Both the position numbers and the translations under genes were made by a program. The notes under the pieces are model-generated. The model had not been told where the DNA came from. It saw nothing but the letters and a program-made list of their open reading frames with translations, and did not search any database. DNA of 21,477 bases, taken from the NCBI GenBank assembly GCA_020726085.1, contig DYTG01000015.1, positions 1-21,477 on the forward strand. Direction: 5' to 3'. Shown one piece after another: positions 8,059 to 16,611 of the stretch (position 1 is its first letter; the number at the start of each line of letters is the position of its first letter). Source of the stretch: Sulfurovum sp. GTDB lineage: Bacteria; Campylobacterota; Campylobacteria; Campylobacterales; Sulfurovaceae.

Positions 8059-9534
8059 ATGATTGGTTGGATGCAAAAACACAACAAATACCTCATTGTC
8101 ACAATTTGGATAGCCACAATAGCATTTATTGGTGCTGGTTTTGTGGGCTGGGGAAGCTACAGCTACGGCTCTAGCTCGGGAGCTATTGCGCAAGTAGGCA
8201 ATGTGGAGATAACAAAAGCCAAATGGAGCTTGACCTATAGCAATCTTTATGAGCAGTACAACGATATGTTTCAGGGCAAATTTGATGATGAACAAGCCAA
8301 AAAGATGAATTTACAAGGTCAGGCTTTCAACTCCGTTGCTACACAAGCCAAATTGCTCAATCTTGTCAATGAGTTTGGCATTATGGTAAGCGATGAGGAA
8401 CTCAAAGTAAAGATTTACGCAATCAAAGGGTTTCAAAAAGAGGGTCTATTTAGCAATGAAATCTACACCCAATACCTCAAAAGTATTCGTCTTAAAGCCA
8501 ATCTTTTTGAAGAGATTGTACGAGATGATGTGAAAATCAATAAACTTTTTGATTTGCTTAATGTACAAAGCCTTGATTTTGAGCAGAGTATTTTGGCTGC
8601 TTCGATTAATCTAGCCGATAAAATTGCTTATCGTGTGGTTACTTCTGATGATATTAATATTAGTGTAGATGAAAAGGAACTTAAAAAGTATTGGGAAACA
8701 AACCAAAACGAGTACCTTAGTCCCAAACGTTACAGTTTTGATGCGGTATGGACTCCTACGAAAGATACAGAGTTTACGCAAATCGAACTTGACGAGTACT
8801 ACAAAAACAACAACTTTAATTACATTGATGCAAACGGTACACAGCTAGGATTAGAAGAGGCAAAAGAGAGCGTTGTGCGAGACCTTAAGCTCCATAAAAC
8901 CAAAAAAGAAGCACAACGAGCCTATATTGATTTTAAGAAAAACAAAGTACAAAAGAGCGAAACCTTGACATTGGATATAAAAAGTCCAAAGTTTAGCCAA
9001 GCGTTGTGGGATGAAATTGCAACAAAAGCAGTAGGGGATATTCTTAAGCCCAAAATAGTAGAAGATCAATACGTCACTTTGAAAATTGTTGCGATTGAGG
9101 AGCCTCAAACGATGAACTATGAAGAGGCACGTCCAAAAGTTGTGAAGAAATATGAAAATTTACAAATTTTTTCTCAAATGGAGCAGATTGCCAAGAATAC
9201 ATTAAATAATATTAAGGACAATAATGTTACTATTATCTCAGATTATCTTACGTTGAGTAGCCCGATTGAGCTAGAAAACTTAAGCATGGATGAGAGTAAC
9301 AAATTCCTAAGCGAACTGTTTAAATCAGCAGAGGCAAAGGGAATGATCACGGTAGGAAACAAAATCATAGTATATAATATCATTGACCAAAAGATATCAG
9401 ATAATAATGAGACAAATAGGGGTCAAATAATATTAGATACTATGAATAAGATGAAAGAGAGCGATTTTCAAAAAAACCTCCTCAAAGAGTTGGATAATAA
9501 GTACAAAATCAAAACATTTGTAAAAGGATTATAA
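8059..9534 (+). CDS. PpiD/SurA-like membrane-anchored periplasmic folding protein
   Basis: A 491-aa protein starting MIGWMQKHNKYLIVTIWIA, with one N-terminal transmembrane anchor (about residues 12-32, ending FVGWG). This is the hallmark of the PpiD-type SurA_N chaperones of Campylobacterota, where a homologue also precedes ftsA. The SurA N-terminal chaperone region covers about 45-180. A parvulin-like region (about 220-370, including YSFDAVWTPTKDTEF and a YVTLKIVAIEEPQ strand) is diverged, so isomerase activity is doubtful. The expected role is to bind unfolded envelope proteins at the periplasmic face of the inner membrane. GAAGG (8046-8050) lies 8 nt before ATG. ftsA starts 1 nt after its stop, so the two are translationally coupled; a link between envelope folding and division is inference. 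Confidence 0.82.
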   Translation: MIGWMQKHNKYLIVTIWIATIAFIGAGFVGWGSYSYGSSSGAIAQVGNVEITKAKWSLTYSNLYEQYNDMFQGKFDDEQAKKMNLQGQAFNSVATQAKLLNLVNEFGIMVSDEELKVKIYAIKGFQKEGLFSNEIYTQYLKSIRLKANLFEEIVRDDVKINKLFDLLNVQSLDFEQSILAASINLADKIAYRVVTSDDINISVDEKELKKYWETNQNEYLSPKRYSFDAVWTPTKDTEFTQIELDEYYKNNNFNYIDANGTQLGLEEAKESVVRDLKLHKTKKEAQRAYIDFKKNKVQKSETLTLDIKSPKFSQALWDEIATKAVGDILKPKIVEDQYVTLKIVAIEEPQTMNYEEARPKVVKKYENLQIFSQMEQIAKNTLNNIKDNNVTIISDYLTLSSPIELENLSMDESNKFLSELFKSAEAKGMITVGNKIIVYNIIDQKISDNNETNRGQIILDTMNKMKESDFQKNLLKELDNKYKIKTFVKGL

Positions 9535-9535
9535 A

Positions 9536-10942
9536 GTGACAGAGACAATTTTAGCTATTGATATAGGTTCTACAAAAGTTTGTGCCATTATAGCTGAGAT
9601 TGAAAACGATCGAATTCAAATCATCGGTCATGGTATCGCCAAATCTCAAGGTGTCAAAAAGGGTAATATTACCAATATTGAACTCGCCTCAAAAGCCATT
9701 AAAAAAGCTTTGGGCGATGCCAAAAGAATTGCAGGTAGCAACATATCTACCGCAACCATCTCAATATCAAGTACCTATGCCAAAAGCATTAAATCCAATG
9801 GAATTGTCAATATCCCCAGTAAAGATGTGGGATTAAAAGAGATTAATCGGGTCATGCAAACCGCTCTTTATAATGCCAATATTCCAACCGAATACAGTTT
9901 GCTCCATGTGCTTCCGTACAACTTTAAAGTCGATGAACAAAGCCTTATTGACGACCCCCTTGGAATGAATGCCAATCGATTGGAGGTTGATGCCAATATA
10001 ATAGTAGCTCAAAAATCAAGCCTAAGCAATCTCCAAAAAGCCATTAAAGCCGCAGGTGTAGAGGTTGAAAACATCGTAGTAAACGGTTACGCTTCACTTA
10101 TCTCTACAGTTACCGAAGATGAAAAAGAGCTCAATGTTGCCGTGATTGATATGGGTGGACAGACTTCCAATCTCGTGCTTCATGTAGGCAATGCCATTCG
10201 CTACAGTGACTTTTTGGCTGTAGGTTCCAACCATATCACCAACGACCTATCCATGGCACTCCACACTCCACTACAAGTAGCCGAAAATGTCAAACTTCGC
10301 CATGCTAATTTGATCGAATCCTATAATGACACCATTGAATTGCCCATTATTGGTGATGAGCGCAACACCAACAGTGTCTCGCTTGATACGGTTCATAATG
10401 TTATCGTATCTCGTGTAGAAGAGACGCTATTGTTGCTTAAAAAATCAATCGATGAGAGCAAACTCAAAGAGCAATTAGGGGGCGGAATTATCTTAACGGG
10501 AGGAATGACCAAAATTAAAGGAATACGAGAGTATGCTCAAATGATTTTTGGTGGAATGCCTGTGCGGGTTGCTTTTCCTTCCAAAGTGAGCGGTCTATTT
10601 AATGAACTCAAAGATCCCTCTTTTGCAACCGTAGTGGGACTCTTGCTCTATCGAGCAAGACATCATACAGAGTACGAGATTAATATCAATCAAAATCTTC
10701 TCCACTCCAAAGGTATCTCTGAGAGCTTTGCAGAGGATCACTCTTTGCAACTTTCCGATATTCGTCTCAATGATGTCGTAGAAGATACAAAAAATGAGAT
10801 ACGACAACGCAAGGAGCAACAATACGTTGCCAAAAAAGAGAAGAGTGAGATTGGTTTTTCGTTGGATGATCTTTCGTCCAATCCAATAGAAGAGAATAAT
10901 CCATTGAAAAAATTTACAAATTGGGCGAAACAGCTCTTTTAA
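9536..10942 (+). CDS. ftsA: Cell division protein FtsA
   Basis: Actin-like ATPase that tethers FtsZ filaments to the inner membrane and recruits divisome proteins. The 468 aa are in the family range. ATP-binding motifs are AIDIGSTKVCAIIAEI (residues 6-21), VIDMGGQTSNLVLH (about 203) and GGGIILTGGMTKIKG (about 319). The SHS2/1C subdomain lies between about 85 and 160. The C-terminus KKFTNWAKQLF is the amphipathic membrane-targeting helix after a low-complexity linker. The start is GTG at 9536, one nucleotide after the previous stop, with AGGA at 9525-9528 as ribosome site; no ATG fits better. GTG plus tight coupling may hold FtsA low relative to FtsZ, whose ribosome site is much stronger. Confidence 0.95.
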   Translation: MTETILAIDIGSTKVCAIIAEIENDRIQIIGHGIAKSQGVKKGNITNIELASKAIKKALGDAKRIAGSNISTATISISSTYAKSIKSNGIVNIPSKDVGLKEINRVMQTALYNANIPTEYSLLHVLPYNFKVDEQSLIDDPLGMNANRLEVDANIIVAQKSSLSNLQKAIKAAGVEVENIVVNGYASLISTVTEDEKELNVAVIDMGGQTSNLVLHVGNAIRYSDFLAVGSNHITNDLSMALHTPLQVAENVKLRHANLIESYNDTIELPIIGDERNTNSVSLDTVHNVIVSRVEETLLLLKKSIDESKLKEQLGGGIILTGGMTKIKGIREYAQMIFGGMPVRVAFPSKVSGLFNELKDPSFATVVGLLLYRARHHTEYEININQNLLHSKGISESFAEDHSLQLSDIRLNDVVEDTKNEIRQRKEQQYVAKKEKSEIGFSLDDLSSNPIEENNPLKKFTNWAKQLF

Positions 10943-10951
10943 TCTATCAAA

Positions 10952-10959
10952 AAGGAGGT
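10952..10959 (+). promoter_or_regulatory. Near-perfect ribosome binding site of ftsZ
   Basis: AAGGAGGT is fully complementary to the usual 3' end of 16S rRNA and sits 7 nt before the ftsZ ATG. It is the strongest ribosome site seen in the window and contrasts with the GTG start of ftsA. This fits the known need for a large excess of FtsZ over FtsA made from one transcript. Confidence 0.85.
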
Positions 10960-10966
10960 TATAGTT

Positions 10967-12151
10967 ATGGAAGATTTTGAAATCAAAGAGATTGATTCAA
11001 GTAAAAACAGAGTCGAGGGTGCGCAAATCACAGCCATTGGTGTAGGCGGAGGTGGTGGAAATATGATTAATCATATGATTACTGAAGGAAATATAGATAT
11101 TCATCTTATTGCGGCTAACACCGATGCACAAGCCCTTGGTACCAACTTGGCTAGTTCAAAACTGCAACTAGGCATCAGTGCAACCAGAGGACTTGGAGCA
11201 GGAATGAAGCCCGAAAAAGGGCGTGAAGCGGCTTTAGAGAGTTACGATGAAACCAAAAAAGCTCTTGATGGAAGCGATATTGTTTTTATCTCTGCTGGTC
11301 TTGGCGGTGGGACGGGGACGGGTGCGGCTCCTATTATCGCTCAAGCAGCCAAAGAGGTAGGGGCTTTGACGGTATCGGTTGTAACTACTCCTTTTAAATT
11401 TGAAGGCAAAAAACGAACCAAATTGGCAATGGAAGGACTTGAAGAACTCAAAGCCGAGAGCGATTGTATCATTATTATTCCTAATGAACGACTCTTATCT
11501 ATCGTAGAAAAGAACCTTGGAATGAAAGAGAGTTTTAGACTCGTTGATAATATTTTGTCACAAGCCGTTAGCGGTATCTCTAATGTTATTCTTTCACACG
11601 GAGAAAACGATATTAATCTTGACTTTGCCGATGTTAAAACTGTTATGTCGCACAAAGGTATGGCACTTATGGGCGTAGGACGAAGCATAGGAAGTGCTGC
11701 TGCTAGTAATGCTGCAAAAATGGCGATTGAATCTCCCTTGCTCAATGATGTTTCCATTAATGGGGCAATGGGTATCTTGGTTCACTTCCATATTCACCCC
11801 GATTACCCTATGCTTGAGATGAGTGATGCGATGGAGACTATCGAGGAGAATGCCGATGAGGATGCCAACGTCATCTTTGGTACAACTACCGATGAGAGTA
11901 TGCCAGCCGATGAAGTACTTATTACTATCATTGCCACAGGATTTGAAAAAGAGAGCAATATCAAAGTAAGCTCTTCTACTAAACGAAGCCCTGTACGAGA
12001 GATGAACAATAAAACAGTCAAAGAGAGTGTTGCTAATCCTTTTAATAGAGAAAAGATGATTGTCAATGGTTACAACGGTGGCGGACACAACCCTGTCAAT
12101 AGTGATGATCCTTTGGATATTCCAACGTTTCTTAGACGACAAATGGACTAA
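10967..12151 (+). CDS. ftsZ: Cell division protein FtsZ
   Basis: Tubulin-like GTPase that polymerises into the Z ring at midcell. The 394 aa contain GVGGGGGNMINHM (about 25-37), NTDAQAL, the tubulin signature GLGGGTGTGAAPIIAQ (about 110-125) and the T7-loop region NLDFADVKTVM that completes the active site of the neighbouring subunit. After a variable linker (about 330-380) the protein ends DIPTFLRRQMD, the conserved C-terminal peptide bound by FtsA and other partners. It is 24 nt after ftsA and surely co-transcribed. No gene follows for 131 nt. Confidence 0.97.
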   Translation: MEDFEIKEIDSSKNRVEGAQITAIGVGGGGGNMINHMITEGNIDIHLIAANTDAQALGTNLASSKLQLGISATRGLGAGMKPEKGREAALESYDETKKALDGSDIVFISAGLGGGTGTGAAPIIAQAAKEVGALTVSVVTTPFKFEGKKRTKLAMEGLEELKAESDCIIIIPNERLLSIVEKNLGMKESFRLVDNILSQAVSGISNVILSHGENDINLDFADVKTVMSHKGMALMGVGRSIGSAAASNAAKMAIESPLLNDVSINGAMGILVHFHIHPDYPMLEMSDAMETIEENADEDANVIFGTTTDESMPADEVLITIIATGFEKESNIKVSSSTKRSPVREMNNKTVKESVANPFNREKMIVNGYNGGGHNPVNSDDPLDIPTFLRRQMD

Positions 12152-12177
12152 ATAGATTTTTCCTGACCTAACTTTCT

Positions 12178-12207
12178 GAGAGGGAGTCGCACCTCCCTCA
12201 ACCTCTC
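12178..12207 (+). terminator. GC-rich hairpin between ftsZ and ribH
   Basis: GAGGGAG (12180-12186) and CTCCCTC (12193-12199) form a perfect 7-bp stem with a 6-nt loop. An alternative pairing uses GAGAGG (12178-12183) and CCTCTC (12202-12207). No uninterrupted T-run follows, so it is not a textbook intrinsic terminator; it may be a partial terminator or an mRNA 3'-end structure. The remaining spacer holds CATAAT (12254-12259), a weak -10 candidate for ribH. Confidence 0.5.
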
Positions 12208-12282
12208 GCCTTTCTTAGCTACCTATCAGCCAATATAAGATACTATTTGCCATCATAATTTTTATTTTACAAAGGATACAAT

Positions 12283-12744
12283 GTGAATATTGTAGAGGGT
12301 AATTTAAGCGTCGATAAAAGCAAAAAGATAGCGATTATCAATGCACGATTTAATCATTTTATAACCGATAGATTGGTAGAGGGGGCAAAAGATGCCTTTA
12401 TTCGTCACGGTGGCGATATAGCCAATTTGGATTTGATTTTGGTGCCTGGGGCATTTGAGATTCCTTTTGCACTTGATAAGGCATTGGCTAAATACGACGC
12501 TGTGTGCTGTTTGGGTGCGGTGATTCGGGGTGCAACGCCGCATTTTGATTATGTATCGGCAGAGGCGACCAAAGGGATTGCAAGTGTCACGCTCAAGCAC
12601 GGCAAACCCGCTACCTTTGGAGTCCTTACGGTTGATACTATCGAACAAGCGATTGAACGTGCAGGAACAAAGGCTGGAAACAAAGGTGCCGAAGCGATGA
12701 TAGGACTCATTGAGATGATCAATCTCTACAGTGAGCTTGCTTAA
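12283..12744 (+). CDS. ribH: 6,7-dimethyl-8-ribityllumazine synthase
   Basis: Condenses the ribitylamino-uracil intermediate with dihydroxybutanone phosphate to give 6,7-dimethyl-8-ribityllumazine, the last step before riboflavin. The 153 aa match the family. Conserved stretches are INARFNHFITDRLVEGA (N-terminal substrate loop), VPGAFEIPFAL, GAVIRGATPHFDYVS with catalytic His87, and FGVLTVDTIEQAIERAG. The start is GTG at 12283 with AAGGA at 12272-12276; the nearby ATG at 12281 is out of frame and meets a stop at once. The stop overlaps the nusB ATG (TAATG), the ribH-nusB coupling known from Campylobacterota. Confidence 0.96.
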   Translation: MNIVEGNLSVDKSKKIAIINARFNHFITDRLVEGAKDAFIRHGGDIANLDLILVPGAFEIPFALDKALAKYDAVCCLGAVIRGATPHFDYVSAEATKGIASVTLKHGKPATFGVLTVDTIEQAIERAGTKAGNKGAEAMIGLIEMINLYSELA

Positions 12745-13154
12745 TGGCTACACGACGACAAGCCAGACGAGCCGTAATAGGACTTCTCTATGCCTACGAC
12801 TTGGGCAATGAAAAGATAGCCAAATACTCCGATGAGATTTTGGAAGAGAGTAAGATTCGTAACAAACAACGGGATTTTTCCAATAAGCTTTTTGTAGGTA
12901 CGCTTGAACATCTTGAGAGGCTTGATGTCGAGATTAAAGAGCATCTCAAAGAGTGGGATTATGCTAGTATTGGCAAAGTTGAAAAAGCGATTATGCGTCT
13001 AAGTGCCTATGAGATACTTATTCTCAAAACCGACAAAGCGATTATTATCAACGAAGCCGTAGAACTTGCCAAAGAGTTGGCCGATGAGCGTTCACCAAAA
13101 TTTATCAACGGTGTTTTGGATGCACTTAGAAACGATAAGAGCGTAGAGTGTTAA
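12744..13154 (+). CDS. nusB: Transcription antitermination protein NusB
   Basis: RNA-binding antitermination factor that with S10 (NusE) binds boxA in rRNA leader transcripts. The 136 aa are the usual length and all helical in pattern. Conserved parts are MATRRQARRAVIGLLYAYD at the N-terminus, the middle EWDYASIGKVEKAIMRLSAYE, and the C-terminal INEAVELAKELADERSPKF and INGVLDAL. The ATG shares its A with the ribH stop, so translation is coupled. In Campylobacter nusB is followed by pyrF; here a haem-binding protein follows instead. Confidence 0.95.
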   Translation: MATRRQARRAVIGLLYAYDLGNEKIAKYSDEILEESKIRNKQRDFSNKLFVGTLEHLERLDVEIKEHLKEWDYASIGKVEKAIMRLSAYEILILKTDKAIIINEAVELAKELADERSPKFINGVLDALRNDKSVEC

Positions 13155-13570
13155 AATTTTTTGCTATTATTGTTTCTGTATTGATAGGTATTCAATTTAT
13201 TACTGTTGATATTGTCTCTAACGATACAAAAAATGAGTTCAATGCCCCCAAAGAGGTGGTAGCTATTTTAAAACAATCCTGCTACGATTGCCACTCCAAC
13301 AATACAACTTTGCCATGGTATAGCAACGTAGCACCCGTTTCTTGGTTTGTGCGAAATCATATTAATGATGGACGAAAAGTCCTCAACTTCTCCACCTTTC
13401 ATCAACTCCCCAAAGCCAAACAAAAAGAGATGTTTGAACGCATAGAACAATCCATCGTCATTCGTATGCCACTCCTTAGCTACACATGGATACACCGTGA
13501 TGCCGTGCTAACTCCTCAAGAGAAAAAATTACTCCAAAAATGGAGCAAAGAAGAGTTTAAGAAGCTATAA
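13148..13570 (+). CDS. Periplasmic haem-binding-domain protein (CxxCH)
   Basis: A 140-aa protein with an uncleaved or cleaved N-terminal hydrophobic segment (about 2-20, LKFFAIIVSVLIGIQFITV), then the single haem site CYDCH (Cys45, Cys48, His49). The following SNNTTLPWYSNVAPVSWFV, its adjoining RNHINDGR, and FSTFHQLP match the haem-binding domain family (Haem_bd). Such proteins are exported and receive covalent haem; the electron-transfer partner is unknown. The start is GTG at 13148, inside the last codons of nusB (7-nt overlap); no better start exists before the hydrophobic segment. Two nt separate it from the next gene. Confidence 0.82.
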   Translation: MLKFFAIIVSVLIGIQFITVDIVSNDTKNEFNAPKEVVAILKQSCYDCHSNNTTLPWYSNVAPVSWFVRNHINDGRKVLNFSTFHQLPKAKQKEMFERIEQSIVIRMPLLSYTWIHRDAVLTPQEKKLLQKWSKEEFKKL

Positions 13571-13572
13571 AA

Positions 13573-13944
13573 ATGAAAATACGCATCTACTACGAAGATA
13601 CCGATACAAGTGGGATTGTCTATCATGCTAACTACATCAAATATTGCGAACGTGCTCGAAGTGAACGCTTCTTTGCCAATGCACTATCGCCTACGCAAAA
13701 CGGATGCCATTTTGTGGTGAAAAGTATTGAGTGCGATTTTTTGGTATCGGCAAAACTGGGCGATTGGCTTGAAGTAAGGAGCAAACTAGTCGCCTCCAAA
13801 TCGGCTTCATTGATACTCAATCAAAGTATCTATCGTGACAATGTGAAGCTTTTTGATATGAATATTGTTTTGGTTTATGTTTGCGGAGAGGGTAAAATTT
13901 CCAAAATCCCTCCGCATCTCAAAGAGTTGTTGCACAATTTTTAA
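13573..13944 (+). CDS. ybgC: YbgC-type acyl-CoA thioesterase (hotdog fold)
   Basis: A 123-aa single hotdog-fold thioesterase. The N-terminal signature YYEDTDTSGIVYHANYIKYC contains the catalytic Asp11 (D-T-D-x-x-G-x-V-Y-x-x-N-Y) and is followed by ERARSE. In other bacteria YbgC hydrolyses short acyl-CoA or acyl-ACP and is often linked to the Tol-Pal cluster; the native substrate here is unknown. The ATG is 2 nt after the previous stop with only a weak purine-rich site (AAGAAG), suggesting coupling. Its last four bases overlap the stop of the converging folE. Confidence 0.9.
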   Translation: MKIRIYYEDTDTSGIVYHANYIKYCERARSERFFANALSPTQNGCHFVVKSIECDFLVSAKLGDWLEVRSKLVASKSASLILNQSIYRDNVKLFDMNIVLVYVCGEGKISKIPPHLKELLHNF

Positions 13945-14525
13945 AACTGCATACTTTTGGGTTTGTTGATAATGTCAAAAAACTCTTTGCGTGTCTTTTT
14001 GTCGCTCTTGAAGAGTCCTCGAAGTGCAGAACTTACAGTCGTTGCGTTGATTTTCTCGACCCCTCGCATCTCCATGCACATGTGCCTTGCCTCTACGACT
14101 ACCGCTACGCCTTTGGGATTGATGGTTTGGGTGAGTGCTTCGGCGATTTGTTCGGTCATTTGCTCTTGGATTTGGAGTCTTCGTGCGAAGATATTGACCA
14201 CTCGGGGGATTTTGGAGAGTCCTACGACTTTGCCATTGGGGATATAGGCCACATGAACCCGCCCAATGATGGGTAAAATATGGTGTTCGCACATCGAATA
14301 AAACTCAATATCACGCACTACTACCATTTCGTCGTTGGTCGTTGTAAAAAGAGCTTGATTGAGTACTTCATGGGGGTTTTGATGATAGCCTTGTGTCAAA
14401 AATTCAAAGGCTTTGGCTACTCGTTGGGGTGTTTTGATGAGTCCTTCACGACTAGGGTCTTCGCCTATGAGTTGCAACATTTTGCTCACTGCCTCTTGAA
14501 ACTCTTGATGTTGATTGTCGTTCAT
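13941..14525 (-). CDS. folE: GTP cyclohydrolase I
   Basis: Converts GTP to 7,8-dihydroneopterin triphosphate, the first step of tetrahydrofolate synthesis and also the entry to queuosine (compare queF earlier in the window). The 194 aa have all three zinc ligands: Cys79 and His82 in SMCEHHILP, and Cys150 in EARHMCMEMRGVEK. Other motifs are REGLIKTPQRVAKAFEFLT, GLSKIPRVVNIFARRLQIQE and the C-terminal SSALRGLF. It belongs to the zinc-dependent type IA family. AGGA lies upstream of the ATG. The gene converges on ybgC with a 4-bp overlap. Confidence 0.97.
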   Translation of the reverse strand: MNDNQHQEFQEAVSKMLQLIGEDPSREGLIKTPQRVAKAFEFLTQGYHQNPHEVLNQALFTTTNDEMVVVRDIEFYSMCEHHILPIIGRVHVAYIPNGKVVGLSKIPRVVNIFARRLQIQEQMTEQIAEALTQTINPKGVAVVVEARHMCMEMRGVEKINATTVSSALRGLFKSDKKTRKEFFDIINKPKSMQF

Positions 14526-14631
14526 AATTGTCCTAAAATTTTAAAATAAGTAGTAAATTTTATCTCATTTCCCTTAAAATTAATGCTTATATTTTCATTT
14601 CTCTTTTAATAGTCAAATCTCTAGCATTTTC

Positions 14632-15294
14632 TTATTTCACTTCTCTATAAAATGAGCGAATAAGCAACCAAAACAAGATTAAAAAAAGTGGAACAATAAA
14701 GATAAAATAACCTTTTATTCTATCCAAAATAGATAAAATCTCTTCTCCAAAATACCATGCAGGAATAATAGTAATAGCAGCCCAACACCATGCACTTATA
14801 AGATTGATAAAAGCAAATTTTTTGGCACTGTAGTGAGTAAGCCCTATGGAGATGGGAATAATTGTACGCATACCGTACATATAGCGTTGAAAAAAAATAA
14901 TTACCCAACCGTAACGCCTTAAGAGTAGATTGGCACGAGCAAAATGTCTTCTTTTGTTTTTAAAACGAGTATGAACATAATCTTTGTTGTATCTGCTAAT
15001 ATAAAAATATATCTGATCGCCCGTAAATCCACCCAATCCAGCTATAAAAATAGCAATTTCTAATGACATATCACCCATATGAGATAGAACCCCAGCCATA
15101 ATAAGCCCCATCTCTCCTTCAAGAATACTCCAAGCAAAAAGAATAATATACCCATCCTCTTTCATGAGTAAAAGAAACTTCTCTTCTAGGCTTGTAGCTG
15201 GAATATGATAAAGTCGATAGCCTATGTAAGAGAAAAATAATACTATAGTACTTATAAAAATAATTTTGCCTAAGTGCTTTTGTAGTCTATTCAT
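14632..15294 (-). CDS. DedA family (SNARE-associated / VTT-domain) membrane protein
   Basis: A 220-aa inner-membrane protein. Hydrophobic segments lie at about 10-25, 48-70, 78-95, 130-150, 160-183 and 195-213. DedA features are the acidic LEGEMGL (about 59-65), GGFTGDQIYFYISR (88-101) and the re-entrant-loop motif FFQRYMYGMRTIIPISIG with conserved Arg137, Arg143 and Pro147. DedA proteins are now viewed as lipid transporters, for example undecaprenyl-phosphate or phospholipid flippases; which lipid applies here is unknown. AAGGAAC lies before the ATG. It lies 106 nt before folE on the same strand and could be co-transcribed. Confidence 0.88.
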   Translation of the reverse strand: MNRLQKHLGKIIFISTIVLFFSYIGYRLYHIPATSLEEKFLLLMKEDGYIILFAWSILEGEMGLIMAGVLSHMGDMSLEIAIFIAGLGGFTGDQIYFYISRYNKDYVHTRFKNKRRHFARANLLLRRYGWVIIFFQRYMYGMRTIIPISIGLTHYSAKKFAFINLISAWCWAAITIIPAWYFGEEILSILDRIKGYFIFIVPLFLILFWLLIRSFYREVK

Positions 15295-15355
15295 TAAGTT
15301 CCTTGTACGGGTTTTTGTTTATAGTTTTTTAAATTTCTAAAATTTAAGCAGCAAC

Positions 15356-15383
15356 TTGATTAATACTTTTTTGTTATTATATT
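15356..15383 (+). promoter_or_regulatory. Candidate promoter for the nitroreductase-rnhB pair
   Basis: TTGATT (15356-15361) and TATATT (15378-15383) are spaced 16 nt apart and end 23 nt before the chosen ATG. On the other strand a TATAAT (15381-15376) could serve the divergent DedA gene, so this spacer probably carries promoters in both directions. Confidence 0.4.
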
Positions 15384-15406
15384 TTAATTTGCCTTTAGGA
15401 GTTGTT

Positions 15407-16018
15407 ATGATAGGAAAAGAAGCGTTGATGGAGTCTTTATATTTTCGCCATGCGTGTAAGATTTTTGATGAGAAAAAAATCCCCAAAGAGGATTTGGAAT
15501 TTGTTTTAGAAGTGGGGAGGCTCTCGCCCTCGTCGTTTGGGATGGAGCATTGGCGTTTTGTGGTCGTTCAAGATGCGAAGCTCAAAATCGCAATGCGTCC
15601 GTTTTGTTGGGATCAAAAGCAAATAACAACGTGCAGTGATTTGATTGTCATTGTCTCCAAAACCGACAAAGTAGTAGCCCAAGAGTACTCCAATGCGATG
15701 TTTATGCGTCGTGGGCTTACGGTGGAGCATTTTGAAAACTACATCACACGCTACACCAACTTTACCTATCAACTTAGTTCTATCAAGGAGTGGTCGCTCA
15801 AACAGTGCTATTTGGCCGCTGCTAATATGATGAGCTATGGGGCAATGGTGGGCATTGATTCGTGTCCTATTGAGGGATTTGAAAAAGAGCCTCTTGAAGA
15901 GCTGTTGGGGATTGGGCATGATGAAGATATAGCTTTGCTCGTGCCTTTTGGCTATCGTATCAATCCCCAAACGCCCAAATTTCGATTGAGCTTTGAAGAG
16001 ATAGTAGAGTATCGATGA
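15407..16018 (+). CDS. Nitroreductase-family FMN oxidoreductase
   Basis: A 203-aa flavoprotein of the nitroreductase fold, expected to be a cytoplasmic homodimer using FMN and NAD(P)H. The N-terminal FRHACKIFDEKKIP and LSPSSFGMEHWRFVVVQD carry the FMN-phosphate binding arginine and the serine-rich loop. LAAANMMSYGAMVGIDSCPIEG and LLVPFGYR are the usual C-terminal elements. The physiological substrate cannot be told. I chose ATG 15407 because AGGAG (15397-15401) is 5 nt upstream; a longer frame exists but adds a hydrophobic stretch from the promoter region. It ends with TGA overlapping the rnhB ATG (ATGA), an example of TGA used as a true stop here. Confidence 0.88.
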   Translation: MIGKEALMESLYFRHACKIFDEKKIPKEDLEFVLEVGRLSPSSFGMEHWRFVVVQDAKLKIAMRPFCWDQKQITTCSDLIVIVSKTDKVVAQEYSNAMFMRRGLTVEHFENYITRYTNFTYQLSSIKEWSLKQCYLAAANMMSYGAMVGIDSCPIEGFEKEPLEELLGIGHDEDIALLVPFGYRINPQTPKFRLSFEEIVEYR

Positions 16019-16554
16019 TTTGCGGCGTTGATGAGGCAGGGAGAGGATGTATCGCAGGGAAAATGGTCGTAGCAGGGGCGGTACTCCACACTCCTATTGA
16101 GGGACTTATGGATTCCAAAAAGCTAAGCCAAGCTAGACGTGAAGCACTCTATGAGACGATTATCGCCCATGCTCACTACAAAATCATTGAATTTAGTCCT
16201 ATAGATATCGATACCAAAGGGATTTCACGATGTCTCAATGAAGCCCTCACCCAAATCAAAGAGCATTTTAGTGGCTACACTATCCTTTTTGATGGCAATT
16301 GTACCTTTGGGGTTGGTGCAATTGAGACGATGGTAAAAGCCGATACCAAAGTGCCAGAGGTAAGTGCAGCAAGTATTTTGGCTAAGGTGACGCACGATAG
16401 AGAGATAGAGCTTCATGCTCAGAGCTATCCCCACTATCGCTTTGATAAACACAAAGGCTACCTTACTAAAGCCCACAAAGAGGCTCTCTTGCAATACGGC
16501 TACACCCCCATCCACCGCAAGAGCTTCAAAATCAAATCCGCAACCGCAAACTAA
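16015..16554 (+). CDS. rnhB: Ribonuclease HII
   Basis: Endonuclease that cuts the RNA strand of RNA-DNA hybrids and single ribonucleotides in DNA. The 179 aa are slightly short but complete. CGVDEAGRG holds catalytic Asp6 and Glu7. LMDSKKLSQARREALYE is the conserved second block. ILFDGN gives Asp93 and KADTKVPEVSAASILAKVTHD gives Asp110, the remaining metal ligands by position. The C-terminus has GYTPIHRKSF. The usual G-P after GRG is replaced (AGKMVVAG). Translation is coupled to the upstream nitroreductase through the 4-bp overlap. A short hairpin, GAGAG (16560-16564) with CTCTC (16568-16572), follows the stop. Confidence 0.95.
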   Translation: MICGVDEAGRGCIAGKMVVAGAVLHTPIEGLMDSKKLSQARREALYETIIAHAHYKIIEFSPIDIDTKGISRCLNEALTQIKEHFSGYTILFDGNCTFGVGAIETMVKADTKVPEVSAASILAKVTHDREIELHAQSYPHYRFDKHKGYLTKAHKEALLQYGYTPIHRKSFKIKSATAN

Positions 16555-16611
16555 AAGAGGAGAGTTTCTCTCGTTTGAGCAAGGTAGGACTGCTTTAAAT
16601 CTCTTTTTTGC

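Noticed and set aside
11594..12142. Minus-strand open frame of 182 codons inside ftsZ
   Set aside because: Antisense to a strongly conserved gene, with no family resemblance.
14526..14631. AATGCT / AGCATT inverted pair in the DedA-folE spacer
   Set aside because: Only 6 bp with a loop of about 35 nt in AT-rich DNA; expected by chance.
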